NCBI GenBank assembly: GCA_945910005.1
Contig: OX246741.1
Coordinates: forward strand, 41,942,232-42,006,231
DNA length: 64,000 bases
Origin: Isoperla grammatica
Lineage: Eukaryota; Arthropoda; Insecta; Plecoptera; Perlodidae
Direction of reading: 5' to 3'
The notes under the pieces were generated by a model. It did no database searches and was not told the DNA's origin. It saw nothing but the letters and a program-made list of their open reading frames with translations. Shown in pieces: positions 20,667-32,124 of the stretch. Within the stretch, counting starts at the first letter, position 1, and each line of letters starts with the position of its first letter. The position numbers and the translations under genes were made by a program.

Positions 20667-20883
20667 ATTGATTGATATTTGGGCTTAACGTCTCATATTT
20701 TTGCAACGAGGCTAATCGAGACAATGAGTGGGTGATATATGAAGATGAAATAGGGGGCTGTTTGGAGGTAAAGGGGCATATATGAGGGCAGGGTTAAAAG
20801 AGGAAGGGGGAGGAAAAGGGAGGGAGGAGGATGTGGACTGCATTTCGTCTGACTTCTCCTCCTCGACCTGTCCGGCTAGGGTG
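20667..20883 (-). mobile_element. SINE-like element, copy 6
   Basis: Truncated within its head (ends at CCGGCTAGGGTG). It inserted in the Jockey 3' UTR only a few bases from the site used by copy 3 at 12305 in a homologous fragment. Confidence 0.7.
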
Positions 20884-21131
20884 CGCCGATCGAGTTGAAA
20901 TGAGAGATTCACTACGCATCGCTACGCTCATCTAATTAAATGAATTTAATAAGTGCTTCGTTGTTATAGAACGGCTTTAAAGACACCGTGTACATATTTT
21001 CAGATTAGAAGTGGTGGAATTTAATCCATATTAGAAGTTTGCAACATATCAAACAGGGCCCCTTCGTTTTCTACAACAGCATTCATTCTTGTTTCAAAGA
21101 CAATTATAATTTTGTTACAATGTAAAGAATT

Positions 21132-21232
21132 TTGATTATTTGGGCTTAACGTCTCATATTTTTGCAACGAGGCTAATCGAGACAATGAGTGGGTGATTTA
21201 TGAAGATGAAATAGGGGGCTGTTTGGAGGAAA
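21132..21232 (-). mobile_element. SINE-like element, copy 7 (101 bp)
   Basis: Only the tail-proximal 101 bp. It interrupts the Jockey 3' region; the uninterrupted sequence is visible at about 34640-34650 in copy B. Confidence 0.7.
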
Positions 21233-22560
21233 CTTACATACTACTTACTTACTAGACACACTAGTTCAGCATTGAACTTTGGTGGAACGCTTTCCCGGGA
21301 TGGGCCCTCTGGAGCCGATGAAAGAATACCTAGGTAAAACACGTTGGCCCGAGGGCTTGGGTGACATTAAGAATTGTGTGTGGGGATGAATAGGGGTAGG
21401 ACCTGCTACAACAGAAACAGAAACAGTGGTAAAAAACGAGAGAAAACCAAATTGCTGCTCAGTAGGAGCGAGGTAGAGCCGTCTCAGTCTAGGGCTGAAC
21501 CATTCAGGGCCCAGGGCCCTTACTATAGACTGGGACGGCTTACGGCAAACGCCTCTTCTTCGCTGTCCGGGGATGACGACATGAGGTAGCTTTGGAAGCC
21601 TTCAAGAGACGAGCAGATGGTCGCTTAGGTCTCTTATGGTGCCCTACGCAACTTTGAACTTCGAAGTCCTAGCAACCAATCATGAGCATCATCAGTGGGT
21701 GGCTGTGCGATGCTGCAAACATTGTTCAACTCTCCAACGCCTTCTTGATCCTCGCAGCATGCACAGGCGCAGCACCGGCGTTCCAGGTGCATTTATATGA
21801 GTCGTGACGACGAAGAGGGGCATCGGCCGGTGTTCATCGGGCGAATGCCCTCGGCTCATGAGCTGGCGGACGTCCTGGGCCCTCAAGCCTTGGTTGGTTA
21901 GGTTGGCTTGGATATCGTCAGTTAAGGAGGGTTTTCGTAGAACCACCTTCGCTACCGGACCTCCTCTGTTGGATAGGTATGGAATGGAACATAAGGTCGT
22001 TGCTCATGAGGTAGGCTTGAATCTCGTCGTAGGTTTGTCGAGTTGTGGGCTTAAGACTGAAGGTTTCACGGGCGGTGGCGATGGTTAAGTGGCCGTCGGT
22101 GGTTTTGCGAATGAGCGTCACTACCTCAGTGTAGGTGCGTACTCCATATAGCATGATGAGTGGAGGTTCTTACGAGATGTTTGGGGCCACCAGCCAGCAC
22201 CCTGCTGGCTGCTCGGAGGCAGGCCTGGCGCACGAGGGTGTTATCGACGGTGTGAACAGAGCTAACTGGTGTGAGTGATCGAGATGGTGGGCGGTTGATG
22301 TACTGTGCTCAGAATTGGAGGTCAGAAAAGAGCAGGTCCCTTCTTCCTCGGTGGCGACAGTTTCGGCGAGCCTGGCGGTAGTAGAGTTTTTATGGGCGTA
22401 GCGATGACGTCATCGGGAGTCGAGTTGGGCGAGAGATCAAATGAATCTTGGGGTTTAGAAGAGGCAGCAGAACGGCGCGTAAAATCGATTGGTTGTAATA
22501 ATACGAGGCGGGCGATCGGTCAGAGCAGACTTGGAAGTGCTTGGTTGGCATTCGTCCTCG

Positions 22561-22745
22561 GATAGGGCTAGTCGAGAGCTTAATGACGCCCTGGTCTCCA
22601 CTAGGCCTGGTTTCAAGGAGTATCGGACACGAGATGACGCTGTCGGGTCCTGATAGGGCTAGTCGAGAGCTTAATGACGCTTTGGTCTCAATTTGCCCTG
22701 GTTTCAAGGAATATAGGACACAACACGACGCCTTTGGGTCCTGAC
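22561..22745 (-). repeat. 91-bp tandem repeats in Jockey 5' UTR (copy A)
   Basis: Two full 91-bp units starting GATAGGGCTAGTCGAGAGC (22561, 22652) and the start of a third. They lie upstream of ORF1 on the coding strand. Copy B has three full units and a partial. Confidence 0.75.
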
Positions 22746-23571
22746 AGGGATCTTCGTCCAAGATGGAGGAGGGATTCGCTCCGTTGGAGCGTAATCGTAA
22801 GCTAGCAATTGCTGGAGCACAACTGGGAGGTTCGTCTGTGACTGTTCAGACTTTATGAACGCTCGAGAGTGTCAGAGCGAGAGGAGCATTTGGCTGCTGG
22901 TTCCTAGACGGAGGCCCCAGGAGGTTGAGTGGCTTGGTGGACTCTCTAGAGATGGTAGCTGGAATGTCAGTGAGTCGGGTTGGGTGGTAATCGCTTATTA
23001 ATGGTGGTGGGTGAGGGGGGGGAATGATCCATGGGGTGGGGCAAGAGGGTGGCTGTAGCAGGACCCGGGTGTGAATGTTACCCTACCTACCTCAGTGCAG
23101 AGCATAGCGCAGGAAAGTGGTGGAGACGAGAAATGCACTACACCGGTGGTGGATTGAGTGGAATAAGGACACAAGTACAACCACGCTGTTGTGTCGCGTC
23201 AACGACGTGACTAAAGGGGCCCCCAAGAATGCACCTAGGCCACGAGTGGGTGATGTTCGGCGCGACTCCTGCGTGCGAGGTCAGGAAACGGCAAACCAAT
23301 GTGTCGGAAAGTGTTTTAGACAGCGGTCGTAAACTTTGTTAACCAATATACATAATATATATAATTAAATATAATGTTTGGAGAAAAGGAGCCAGAAGGA
23401 GGACAAGGAGGAAAATAAACAGATTTGCAGCTATTTTTCCAATACGTTATTTATTTATTATTCTATTCATTAATTATGTATGAATAGAAACATGAAATAA
23501 TCAAATGTGTGGAACATTTTTGCATCACAGAATCTACATATATATAAAAGGCAAGAGCCTTACTGAGCGAA

Positions 23572-23808
23572 TGACTGACTGACTGACTGACTGACTGACT
23601 GACTGACTGACTGACTGACTGACTGACTGACTGACTGACTGACTGACTGACTGACTGACTGACTGACTGACTGACTGACTGACTGACTGACTGACTGACT
23701 GACTGACTGACTGACTGACTGACTGACTGACTGACTGACTGACTGACTGACTGACTGACTGACTGACTGACTGACTGACTGACTGACTGACTGACTGACT
23801 GACTGACT
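23572..23808. repeat. TGAC tetranucleotide microsatellite
   Basis: About 59 near-perfect copies of the tetranucleotide. The matching place in the second copy (42356-42449) has about 23, so length differs more than twofold. Confidence 0.95.
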
Positions 23809-24238
23809 CATCAACGCCCAGCTCAAAACGTCCAACCTAGGAACATGGGATTTGAGAATTGCGTTACTCTTCTGATGAGATCACCCACTAATGAAGGATT
23901 TTTTTTAATTCCCTTCTTAGGGGGGTGATTTTTTTTTTTTGTTACAAAACCCATATCTCAGCAACCGAAGATGTTACAGATTTGAAAATTGGTACTTGTA
24001 TTTTCCATAAAAATAATGAAATACGTGTTTTACCGTTTTTTGAAAATCTAATAATTGGGGTTGAAAACAGGGGGTTGCATTGTTTTATGAGGATACCGAT
24101 ATCTCAAAAAACCAACGATGGAAAATGCTTTAAACATGAAAATGGGTATTAAGATTCCTATCAACAAAACAAGGAACACCTGTTTTACAATTTTCCGAAA
24201 ATCCAGTTAAGGTTTACAAACGGGAGGTGTTGTTTTAA

Positions 24239-24750
24239 CAGTCGAGGATGTGCTCGGCATGGCGCAGCGTGGATCAAGATCGCAGCCAATCAGCGTGCCC
24301 TATTTCTCAGCCGAGGAGAGCCGCGGATTGCTATCCGTGGATTAAAAATATTCAATATTTCAGCCCGCGAACTCCACGCTCGGCATAACGTCACTTTGAA
24401 TGACCAATAGAAAATCGGGATTGCGACAACAAACAAGTGACTGCAAAACGTACATTTAAAACTTAAAATGTCTGAAGACTTTGCCGAAAGATCAGTGTTG
24501 GCCTTCGAAAAGAGAGAAATCCTGTTATTATAATATATTCCACAAACACTATAAAAGTAATGTTTTGCGTGTTCAAGCATGGGAAGACGTGGCGCAAGAT
24601 TGTAACAACACAGAAGCAAAACGACTAGGTCTAGGGCCCTAGGTCTAGGCTACAGATAGCGCATCGTGCAATATGCAAGTGAAATGGCTGGCGAGGAGAA
24701 TCCGCGCCACGCCACGCTCCACCGCGCCGAGCACATCCTCGACTGAAATC
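24239..24750 (+). mobile_element. PIF/Harbinger-type derivative with TIRs and broken MADF exon
   Basis: Left end CAGTCGAGGATGTGCTCGGC (24239-24258) is the exact complement of the right end at 24726-24745. The interior is homologous to 14140-14565; the MADF exon begins at 24468 but carries a 4-base insertion and no splice donor. The homologous repeat at 42868-42884 lacks this element, so it is a copy-specific insertion beside Merlin. The target duplication is not clear. Confidence 0.75.
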
Positions 24751-24760
24751 GCAGCATTAT

Positions 24761-26244
24761 GTATTTGTTAGGAAGACAGACTTTACGTTTTCTTATAAAA
24801 TGTCTGCAAAAGTCACTGTTTCTGTTACCTTTTATTGTAATTTTTCGTTTTTTTAAAGGTGGATGCTTCAAATAGTGCGTAATTATGTTCTAAACCACTT
24901 TTAATGTGTTATTTTCGCTACGGCTATGGAAGGATTTGTAGGCTTCCATCCGCTAAGTGGCTTTAAATGCCACCAGGTAAGCCAACGTATAAAACCTTGT
25001 ATCGCGCAAAATTTTCGAACGTTTGAATTTTGCAGTTCAACTATGGCGCGTGCGGGTTGCAATATTAATCTGTGGCAGAATTTTTTATTTCTACTACCGA
25101 TAGTGATGTATTGTATACATGGTTAATAGAGCATTGTGGTGATTGCTAAAGGAGATCATGCAAAAAACTGCGGAGAACCATGTCAGTTAAGCAGGTATTT
25201 CTACTTTCGTGGCCAAAAACGTGCAATTATTTAGAGTTATAATAATAAAAAAAGTGAAAAGAGTACCTTGCAATTTTAAGGTCACGGCCAAAAAAGGGAC
25301 TTGGTTTTCAAAATCAAAGTTGACCTTCGTGACTATTTGTAGTTTCGTTGCGTATTGGGTATTGTTACGGCCTATACGAGAGCAATTTTTAGCCGGCGAA
25401 CTAAAGATATCGCGAATGGCCGTAGTCGACTGGGCATCGTTTTGTCGCGAGGTCTGTCAAAACTGGGGGGCCAAAGGAAAAGCGCATATCGGCAGTAATG
25501 GGAAAATAGTGGAAATTGATGAAGCCAAGATCGGAAAACGCAACTATAATCGGGGTAGAATCATTGATGGCCAATGGATCTTTGGTGGATTTGAGAGGGG
25601 CTCAAAGAAAATGTTTGTTGTCGCAGTAAAAAATCGTAAGAAGACATTATTGTGGACTGTGCCAGAGACAACAAACATAACGCACTGCTTCAAGTTATAT
25701 GACTGTCTGAAAGACAACAGCTGCCACACTTACCTTACTGTCTACCACAGTGAACAATTTGTTGAAAGGCACTTTGATTAATTAGTGACTGCCCAGCAAA
25801 GTCACTTTGATTTACAAGTGACTTTGCCCAGCTACCTGACATCCCTGCAAAAGTTAGGAAAGTTATGTTATTGGGTTTGGTTATTGGGTCTGGTTGTTAA
25901 GTCTGGTTTGTTAAAAAGGTGTCATTACAATAAGGCCTACAATTAATTTAAAATGTGCACTTTTATAGTTTTAATAAAAAGGTGTAATTTCCTTTTGCTA
26001 ATTAAAAGTTGAAACAAAACACGCCCGCCCTATTTCTTTAACGTAATTGTGTTAGGTTGGTACACCTGCTCATTAAAAAAACCAAAGCACTTTTGTTGCA
26101 GAGAATCAACATGACACAAATAGGCCTAGGCCTAGCCGTTGCATCCACCGTTCATCATTGGAAAGATTGATAGGAACATTAACAGTGACTTCGTAGACAT
26201 TTTATAAGTAGAAACATAAACTCTGTCTTCCTTACAAATACCCT
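24761..26244 (+). mobile_element. Merlin (IS1016-like) DNA transposon, copy 1, decayed
   Basis: Terminal inverted repeats: left GTATTTGTTAGGAAGACAGA, right complement GTATTTGTAAGGAAGACAGA. The transposase pseudogene spans 24926-25785, including a putative small intron (donor at 24977, acceptor near 25036). It interrupts the 130-bp repeat array. Confidence 0.75.
25138..25781 (+). pseudogene. Merlin transposase pseudogene, copy 1
   Basis: Open from 25209 in one frame for 190 codons; the N-terminal zinc-binding part (GDHAKNCGEPC) is in another frame. Conserved: TWFSKSKL, VVDWASFCREVC, VEIDEAKIGKRNYNRGRI (first catalytic Asp), QWIFGGFERGSKK, then a deletion that removes the second catalytic Asp region, and YDCLKD...TYLTVYHSEQFV before truncation. 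The third catalytic residue is missing. Inactive. Compare the largely open homologue at 52720-53565. Confidence 0.75.
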
Positions 26245-27110
26245 CACTTGTTACAGACGTAAAAATTGGTGGCTAGATTCTCCTTTAAAAATAAATGAAT
26301 ACGTGTTTTACTATTTTCCTAAAATCATGTTAAGAAGAAAATGGGTGGCGAAGTTTAGGGGGTGAATATTTAATATCTTAAATCGAAGACTTTCGAGACG
26401 TGAATATTGGCACATAGATTAACTTCTTTGAAAATAAAGAAACAAATATTGTACCAGTTTTCAAACATCCAGTATGGTGGGCGAAAAAAGGGATGACTTA
26501 AAATGAGGATACCTAACTGAAAACCCAAGACTGTCGCAGCAGTGACAATTAGTATCTATATTTACCTTTAAAAACAAAGTTACACATGTTTTACCATCTT
26601 CTGAAAATCGAGTTAATAAATGGGTGAGAAGCGGAAGGTGATTTTATTTTTATATTCCCATATCTCAAAAACCGATTACGGTTAACGTTACAGACTTTAA
26701 AATTGGTATCTTGAAGATTTCTTGAAATATAAAGAATCATGTATTTTAAAATTGATAAAAAATAATTATTGGGGGAAAATCAAGGGCAATTTTTTAAACT
26801 CATTAACGGAACATGTTATAGACGAGAAATTTTATATTTACATTCTCTTTTAAAAATACGTACAATTTTTTGGTAATCTAGTTATGGTGTGAGGGGGGGG
26901 GGATAAAAGAGGGGGCGAATAGTTTTATGAGGATAGGTTTATAGGAAACGGAAGGTCTTACTGACGTGAAGATGTATATTAAGATCCTTCTTTAAGAATA
27001 AATATGTTTCACAATTATTCTAAAAATAATTTAAGACGGGTGAAAACGGGGCGTAAAATGAGATTGTAAGAAAATGGTTATGCAAATAGCTATGAAGGTC
27101 ACAGTTCCGA

Positions 27111-27911
27111 GGATTTAGTTGTAGTTCTCACTTTGGAACCAGGTTATGATGACAACGACACGTCTAGCCAGATCGGTATTGATACCGACAAAATCATTGA
27201 AGCAGAAGAAAAAGATGAAGCGTCCGTACAGACGGTGGTTTGCAGGAGTGTTTGCCAAGCTGATGGAGGAAAACTTCCAGCTCGTACAACAATCATGAAG
27301 AAACTATGGGTATTGCATCAATACAAAATCTCTCGTTGAAGAACGAAGACGAAACATGCAGACTGCATGATAATGTAATTTAATCAGCTCGCACCAATGA
27401 GAGCCTCGGAAGTCGAGGGTGGTTCTTGAAAGCATCTAAGGATGTTGAATGTAAGGAGATCAAAATAGATATAAAGAAAGGTTCACAACCTAATAAGAAG
27501 AGTTGTTGTAAAAAATGTATCATATTATGCTAACTATGCATTTCGAGGATTTTTGCCTAGTGCATAAATTGTTGGATATTGTATGCGTTGCTGCAAAATT
27601 CTGTTTTTTTTGTATTTTGGTTTTCTGGGTTTAACAATTGTTTTTGAAGTGTACTGAACACTTACTGTAGGAATATGTTTTACAGAACAATCATTTATGT
27701 CGGACCAGTAATAATTTGTTTATTATTAATTTATGTCTTAATAGTTGTACATACTAGATCTTCACTTTATTTCGGTAAAGCCAGTGGATTTGTATCTTTT
27801 ATAAAACTTTTAAAACTAATCTTTTTATCATATACATAAATTACATGCAATAGTGTGATGTAAAAGTATGCACTTGTACATACTGTTTATTAGGATTCGT
27901 GATTCACGAAG
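27111..27911. other. no recognised gene
   Basis: A 68-codon frame at 27133-27339 encodes an acidic peptide with no recognised family. The remainder is AT-rich with no motif. Confidence 0.35.
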
Positions 27912-28082
27912 CGCAAAAAAAGATCGAAGGAAGAAGAAGACGGGGAAGACAAAGGAAGAGATGGAAGATAAAATTTGCTGAAGACTTACAGAAGAGAGGA
28001 GAGAACTGGGAGCAAGTAGAGGAAGTACGATTGTGGGAAGATAGAAGAGGTTGAAAAATTTGGTTGTGAAACCCAAGCTGAC
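27912..28082 (+). pseudogene. RTE-like LINE RT C-terminal scrap
   Basis: Matches 45805-45990: the KIEGRRR-type basic stretch followed by a Trp-containing region, characteristic of the C-terminal end of RTE reverse transcriptases. Only ~170 bp is present. Confidence 0.55.
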
Positions 28083-28345
28083 CCTTTATTCCGGTACATT
28101 GAATTTGCGTAAAGAATTTGTGTTATTATTCGTTATTGAATTGTTTTTTCACCAAATATTTATTTTGTTCAATTTGTTAATTGACTTGGTTTTACCACCA
28201 ATTTTTTGTTTTTGTTGTTAATCTAGGGAGTGACCTTTAGGCCTACTCGCCATGTTTCAAGAGAACTGAAACGTCATTCTTTTAACGTCAGTGTTGCTTC
28301 TCTACTCAGCAACCACTGGCCTGTGTTTTCCCATCGGAAGAACCA
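28083..28345 (+). pseudogene. decayed copy of the secretory-leader exon
   Basis: About 85 percent similar by eye to 34002-34266, covering the 5' UTR, the start codon context CTCGCCATG and the GLCFPIGRTNG peptide. A stop codon five codons after ATG (28252) breaks the frame. Promoter sequence upstream is replaced by an RTE fragment. After GRTNG the sequence diverges. Confidence 0.45.
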
Positions 28346-28715
28346 ATGGTCAGAAAAAGGATGAAGCGCACCCACCCTGTTCACTATTCATTTTTTCGTC
28401 ATTAATATTATTATCATATGTTTTTCTTATTATTTCATTATTTCGTTTACTTTTATACTTGTGTGTACAACGAACATTGCCCAACATTCATACCAACGTG
28501 AAACCGATATCTCACACGTGCACATTCGACACAATAACGCACTGTTCTCCAAAACTGTACTCGTAGGCGCTCTAGCGGATGTGCGTAAACCGATACAACA
28601 AAGGGTGGCCTTGGCAGGACTTCGCCACGAGCGAACTAATTTCGAAATGCGTGAGTGCGCGCGCATCAAGTAACTTTCCACTGTACGCGTCTTCTGGACA
28701 CACGTGCACCAACAA
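28346..28715. other. no recognised gene
   Basis: T-rich sequence followed by mixed sequence up to the SINE target duplication (28702-28715). Short overlapping frames only. Confidence 0.35.
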
Positions 28716-29022
28716 TTGATTATTTGGGCTTAACGTCTCATATTTTTGCAACGAGGCTAATCGAGACAATGAGTGGGTGATATATGAAGATGAAATAGGG
28801 GGTTGTTTGGAGGAAAGGGGCCAATAGGAGGGCGGGGGTGGAACGGGGGAAGGTGGAGCAAAGGGGATTGGGGTGTGGACTGCACTTCGTCTGACTTCTC
28901 CTCCTCGACCAGTCCGGCTAGGGTGGCCCTACCAGAAGCATACGCTTCCGCCGGCCTAGCTCTCGGGATCAACAAAGCACGCAAACCTGCCCACCACGAT
29001 AAGGTAGCAGTCCCTGGGCAGG
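28716..29022 (-). mobile_element. SINE-like element, copy 8, reference copy with TSD
   Basis: 307 bp, flanked by a perfect 14-bp duplication ACGTGCACCAACAA (28702-28715 and 29023-29036). On the minus strand it starts CCTGCCCAGGGACTGC, contains CTTATCGTGGTGGGCAGG and GGTAGGGCCACCCTAGCC, and ends GACGTTAAGCCCAAATAATC. No convincing pol III A/B box is seen, so it may derive from the two ends of a LINE rather than from a tRNA. Confidence 0.85.
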
Positions 29023-29195
29023 ACGTGCACCAACAAAGGAAAGGCCTCGGACTCGAACACTGGTTTTCAGTCGGAGCAGACATACTCGCGTCTTCGGTTC
29101 CTTAGGGAACAAAAAGCTTGGCTAGGTCAACTACATCATACATCGGCGAGACCTAAGCCTCCCTTTCCGACACCAACAACAGCTTCATATAAACC

Positions 29196-29385
29196 ACCGA
29201 ACTGAACACATGTCGTGTAACCTGAATTGTTTAGTTAAGGCGGAGCAATAAAAGCTACATCCTACCTTGTTGTCAATTTTGGAGCCATCTGTGAACACCA
29301 AAGTAAACCCACGGTGTTCATGGCAAATTTCCAGAAAGTGAATTTTGAATTTTAAATCCGAAGTACAAAATTGAGCATCGTTCAT
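29196..29385 (-). pseudogene. I-like LINE RNase H fragment
   Basis: Homologous to 13790-13950. It keeps FTDGSKIDNKVGCSFYCSA of the RNase H domain but is cut on both sides. Confidence 0.7.
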
Positions 29386-29399
29386 TGATGTCTTTTGTT

Positions 29400-30240
29400 G
29401 TTGCTAGTGCCCTATATAAAGAACTTTTGATATTTACAAAGAAAAATTCAATATTTTGACAAATGAATTAACGATATTAAAACATATAGTAAGCCGTGAT
29501 GCACAGCGACTACAACAGCCAGCACAGCAACAACATCAGACAGAGACCATAGCTGTAAGTAGATTACCTCTTAGACAGAATTGGGTTTAAGGGCGCTTCA
29601 ACCAGTTAGGTCATTTTGGACATCTCGCTAAACTTGAATAAGAAGAACGGCCTTATTTCCATCTTAGCTGCTAGCCATGGAAGGAATTGCAGACAACTTC
29701 TTAATGCCAACCTATCAGTTAAGTATGAGGTACATTCATGCTTGAAGCCTAACGTCAATTTAATTCAAGTGATTGTTGATACTGATATTGGTGTATCTAA
29801 TAACAACATCATTTTTGTACAGGGGGCATTAACAATGTTGAGAAGATAGCTCCAAAACATGGTCTTCTTGTACACCCATGTTGCTACACTTCTCCTTGGC
29901 ATCAATTCAAAAAGAAATAATACATCCTATGAAGAAAACAATATCAAATTATCCCTAAAACAAATTTATCATTTCGGCATTACCTTTTAGATACAATAAA
30001 CCTTCATATAGTGCTTCAATTGATCTAATAAATGATCAAATGGAATCTGATATAGCTCAAATAAAAATTGTTAATTCCTAAACATCAGGCAAATAAATTT
30101 AAAAAGAAGTGATTATGCTAAGCATGTATTGCACCTAAATATTCAAGGCAAACAAATGTTATGCGATGCAATTGCAAATACCATCTTCTAGTATGTATGT
30201 AGTATGTGGTATAAGATATCAGAATAATGGGTCTTATGAT
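29400..30240 (+). pseudogene. SGNH-hydrolase-like LINE ORF fragment, copy 2
   Basis: Homologous to 16340-17387. The frame 29616-29849 reads ISILAASHGRNCRQLLN, keeping the Ser but losing the Asp of the block I motif; downstream blocks have frameshifts. A 38-bp piece of the I-like LINE tail (29579-29617) is inserted or joined at the start of this frame. Confidence 0.6.
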
Positions 30241-30515
30241 AGATGCTAGGGGTACAACCCCCTGCTTTTTCGAGAAAATTCGGAAGTCATTCCAACTACA
30301 ATCAAGTCTCACCGATGAAATTTTTCTAGCCGTATTAGGGCAGTCTATTTTTACATTAAGGCACAATTTGTATTCGTTTTTTTGTTAAGTTTATATATAA
30401 ATTGTATTGGTTGTAATTTGTTTTGATATAAGTAACTGTATGTTATTCTGTGTCTTACGGAAACAGCGTTGGCTGCAAAGACTGAATAAAGGTTTTTATT
30501 ATTATATATATAATT
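30241..30515 (+). other. possible LINE 3' end, no gene
   Basis: The end, GACTGAATAAAGGTTTTT followed by ATT repeats (30481-30512), looks like the 3' terminus of a polyadenylated or ATT-tailed LINE. The rest is AT-rich. Confidence 0.35.
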
Positions 30516-30928
30516 GTACCATATATGGAAGGCGGGTGTGGTTTGATCTAGAAAGCTGTGTGTAAAGAAGAAGGGTTTTGAAACATAAAAAGATTGTCGT
30601 GGATTGTTGAGAGTTGTTGCTAGTGGAGACAGTAAGAAACAGACAGACCGAACGGTTGGTGTGGCTAGAGAGACAGATAGTTGGAGTTTAGAAAGTAATA
30701 AGGAAGACAGTTCAGTTGGATTTTTGAAAGAGTATAGTGAGTGGACGTGTGCGGACCCGTGAAGACGAAGGCTGCTCGTGGCTGCGAAGAGGAATTCCTC
30801 TTCGAGAACGACAGTCTTCGTTAGTGAGAGGTAAACAAGACATCTAAGGGTAAGTGCTGCCAGTCCACTGAGCTAGATTGAAATATTAATATTATTGTCT
30901 GTTTGATACCGGGCTAGGGTATTTGACA
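30516..30928 (+). repeat. LTR-A, 5' LTR, full length (413 bp)
   Basis: Begins TGTACCATATATGGAAGG, ends TATTTGACA, and is directly followed by a primer binding site and gag. It contains GAAGACGAAGGCTGCTCG and a short inverted repeat (GAATTCCTCTTCGAGAACG region). It is the reference for the LTR-A copies at 6655, 10564 and 14582. Confidence 0.85.
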
Positions 30929-30931
30929 ATT

Positions 30932-30949
30932 TGGCGCCTAACGTGAGGG
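30932..30949 (+). promoter_or_regulatory. LTR-A primer binding site
   Basis: TGGCGCCTAACGTGAGGG starts three bases after the LTR-A 3' terminus, as expected for the tRNA primer site. The primer tRNA is not assigned. Confidence 0.75.
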
Positions 30950-31163
30950 GCTCGAGTAATAACAGCAACCGAGAGGGTAGTTGTCTGTCCATAGAGCGAT
31001 AGTAAAGACGTTGGTTTAATGAATTTGTTACAATTTTGAGTTAGATGAGTAGAATAAAGTTCGAGATGGTCCGAGGTGTAGGATTGTTGAGTGTATGAAT
31101 GGAATTGGGTCGGGAGGTAGAGGAGGTTCTAGGGAATTTGGAGTAGCAAAGAGTGGTTAAAGT

Positions 31164-32124
31164 ATGGAGAGGAAGCTGGACGATATTGAAGGGAGCTTGA
31201 TGATGGATGGTCCAGATGAGGATGGGGATCTCAAGAGCATGATAAGGAATTTAATGAGGATGCAAGTAGGTGCGACAGCCTAGCTTCAGACGGCTGTACA
31301 AGAGATGAAGAAAGGGCAGGATGAATTGGAGAGGGAAATGGTTAAGCAGGTGGACTTGGAGAAGATGATGGAAGAAATGACCGTGGAAATGAAAATGATA
31401 ACTTTGGGAAAACAGTTTAATGGACAAGTTAGAGAAGATACAGATTTAGGACGCGTAGGAGGTCAAGAAGATTCAGGATGCGCAGGAGGTGTAGGAAGTG
31501 GAAATATAAATATTGTAAAAGAGATTAAAGAATTGGATTTAAAGAGCGAGATAGATAACGATCAGTGGGACAATGAAAGAGAGGTGAATACACACGATGC
31601 AAGGTGCGAAGTTGTTCAGATTAGTAGTATCGATCAGACTAGGGGCAAAGGAAGAGAGAAGAAAGAAGGTTCTAGCGAGACTGAAAAAATGTGGAGGTAT
31701 AAAGGAGTTATAGAACGAGAGTAAGAGAAGTTGGATGACTTTGAGATCAGGGTAACGAATGATAGAACGGGGTTGAAAGGTTTAAAAATGAAAACGAGGT
31801 ATGCAAAGTTAGAAGGATTGAGAAAAAGGGAGCGATGCAATATGTTGCATAAAATAGAAAAGAGCTTGGCGACTTTGAAAGGAAATAAACGGAAAATTAG
31901 AGGGATTAAAACTAAATTGATTGGATATGTGACGAAGTATTGGGATTTAGAATTAGAATTTATTGGGTTTAAGGGCGCTTCAACCAGTTAGGTCATTTTG
32001 CACCTCCAAGATAGTGTTTTGCAAGCTTAGTAATTAAGTAACTATGAAAGTAGTAAGAAAAAATGGAACTGGGATGAGAAAGAATGGGTGATTGTGAGAA
32101 GAGACTGGAACAAGTTTAGGGGTG
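31164..32124 (+). pseudogene. LTR-A Gag-like coiled-coil protein, broken
   Basis: ATG at 31164; an in-frame TAG (31279-31281) precedes the frame 31305-31724, which encodes a Lys/Glu-rich coiled coil (KKGQDELEREMVKQVDLEKM) with a glycine-rich insert absent from the 5275 copy. A second stop at 31722 splits it from 31731-31945. A 110-bp I-like LINE tail (31946-32055) then interrupts it; matching sequence resumes to 32124. No nucleocapsid zinc finger or pol follows. Confidence 0.6.
31946..32055 (-). mobile_element. I-like LINE 110-bp tail insertion
   Basis: Contains only the 3' terminus of the I-like LINE. It splits LTR-A gag, and the unsplit sequence is visible at 5850-5880. Flanking TTAGAA and TAAGAA may be the degenerate target duplication. 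Confidence 0.75.

Larger units (their letters stand above)
20577..23440 (-). pseudogene. Jockey-like LINE copy A, internally deleted
   Basis: Minus-strand order: 5' end near 23440, 5' UTR with 91-bp repeats (22561-22742), ORF1 (22154-21692), then a jump into the ORF2 C-terminal/3' UTR region (21600-20577). ORF1 is split by a frameshift. It shows TYTEVVTLIRKTTDGHLTI and YDEIQAYLMSND, then DDIQANLTNQGLRAQDVRQL and PMPLFVV, resembling the gag-like RNA-binding ORF1 that precedes the zinc knuckles in Jockey LINEs. Most of endonuclease and RT are missing. Copy B (34378-40960) keeps more of ORF2. Two SINEs (20667-20883, 21132-21232) lie in the 3' part. Confidence 0.7.
23470..27110. repeat. TGAC-microsatellite / 130-bp-repeat element, copy 1
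   Basis: Homologous to 42245-45175. It starts with AT-rich sequence, a TATATAAAAGGCAAGAGCC block and the TGAC microsatellite, followed by ATCAACGCCCAGCTC and then degenerate units of about 110-150 bp recognisable by ATATCTCAAAAACC ... TTACAGA ... GAAAATTGG. Units occur at 23945-24238 and again at 26245-27080, with a Harbinger derivative and a Merlin element between them. No conserved protein was recognised outside Merlin. Confidence 0.65.

Noticed and set aside
23560..23835. ORF encoding repeated QSVS
   Set aside because: Translation of the TGAC microsatellite.
27133..27339. 68-codon acidic ORF as a gene
   Set aside because: Short, no family, no conserved second copy in the window.
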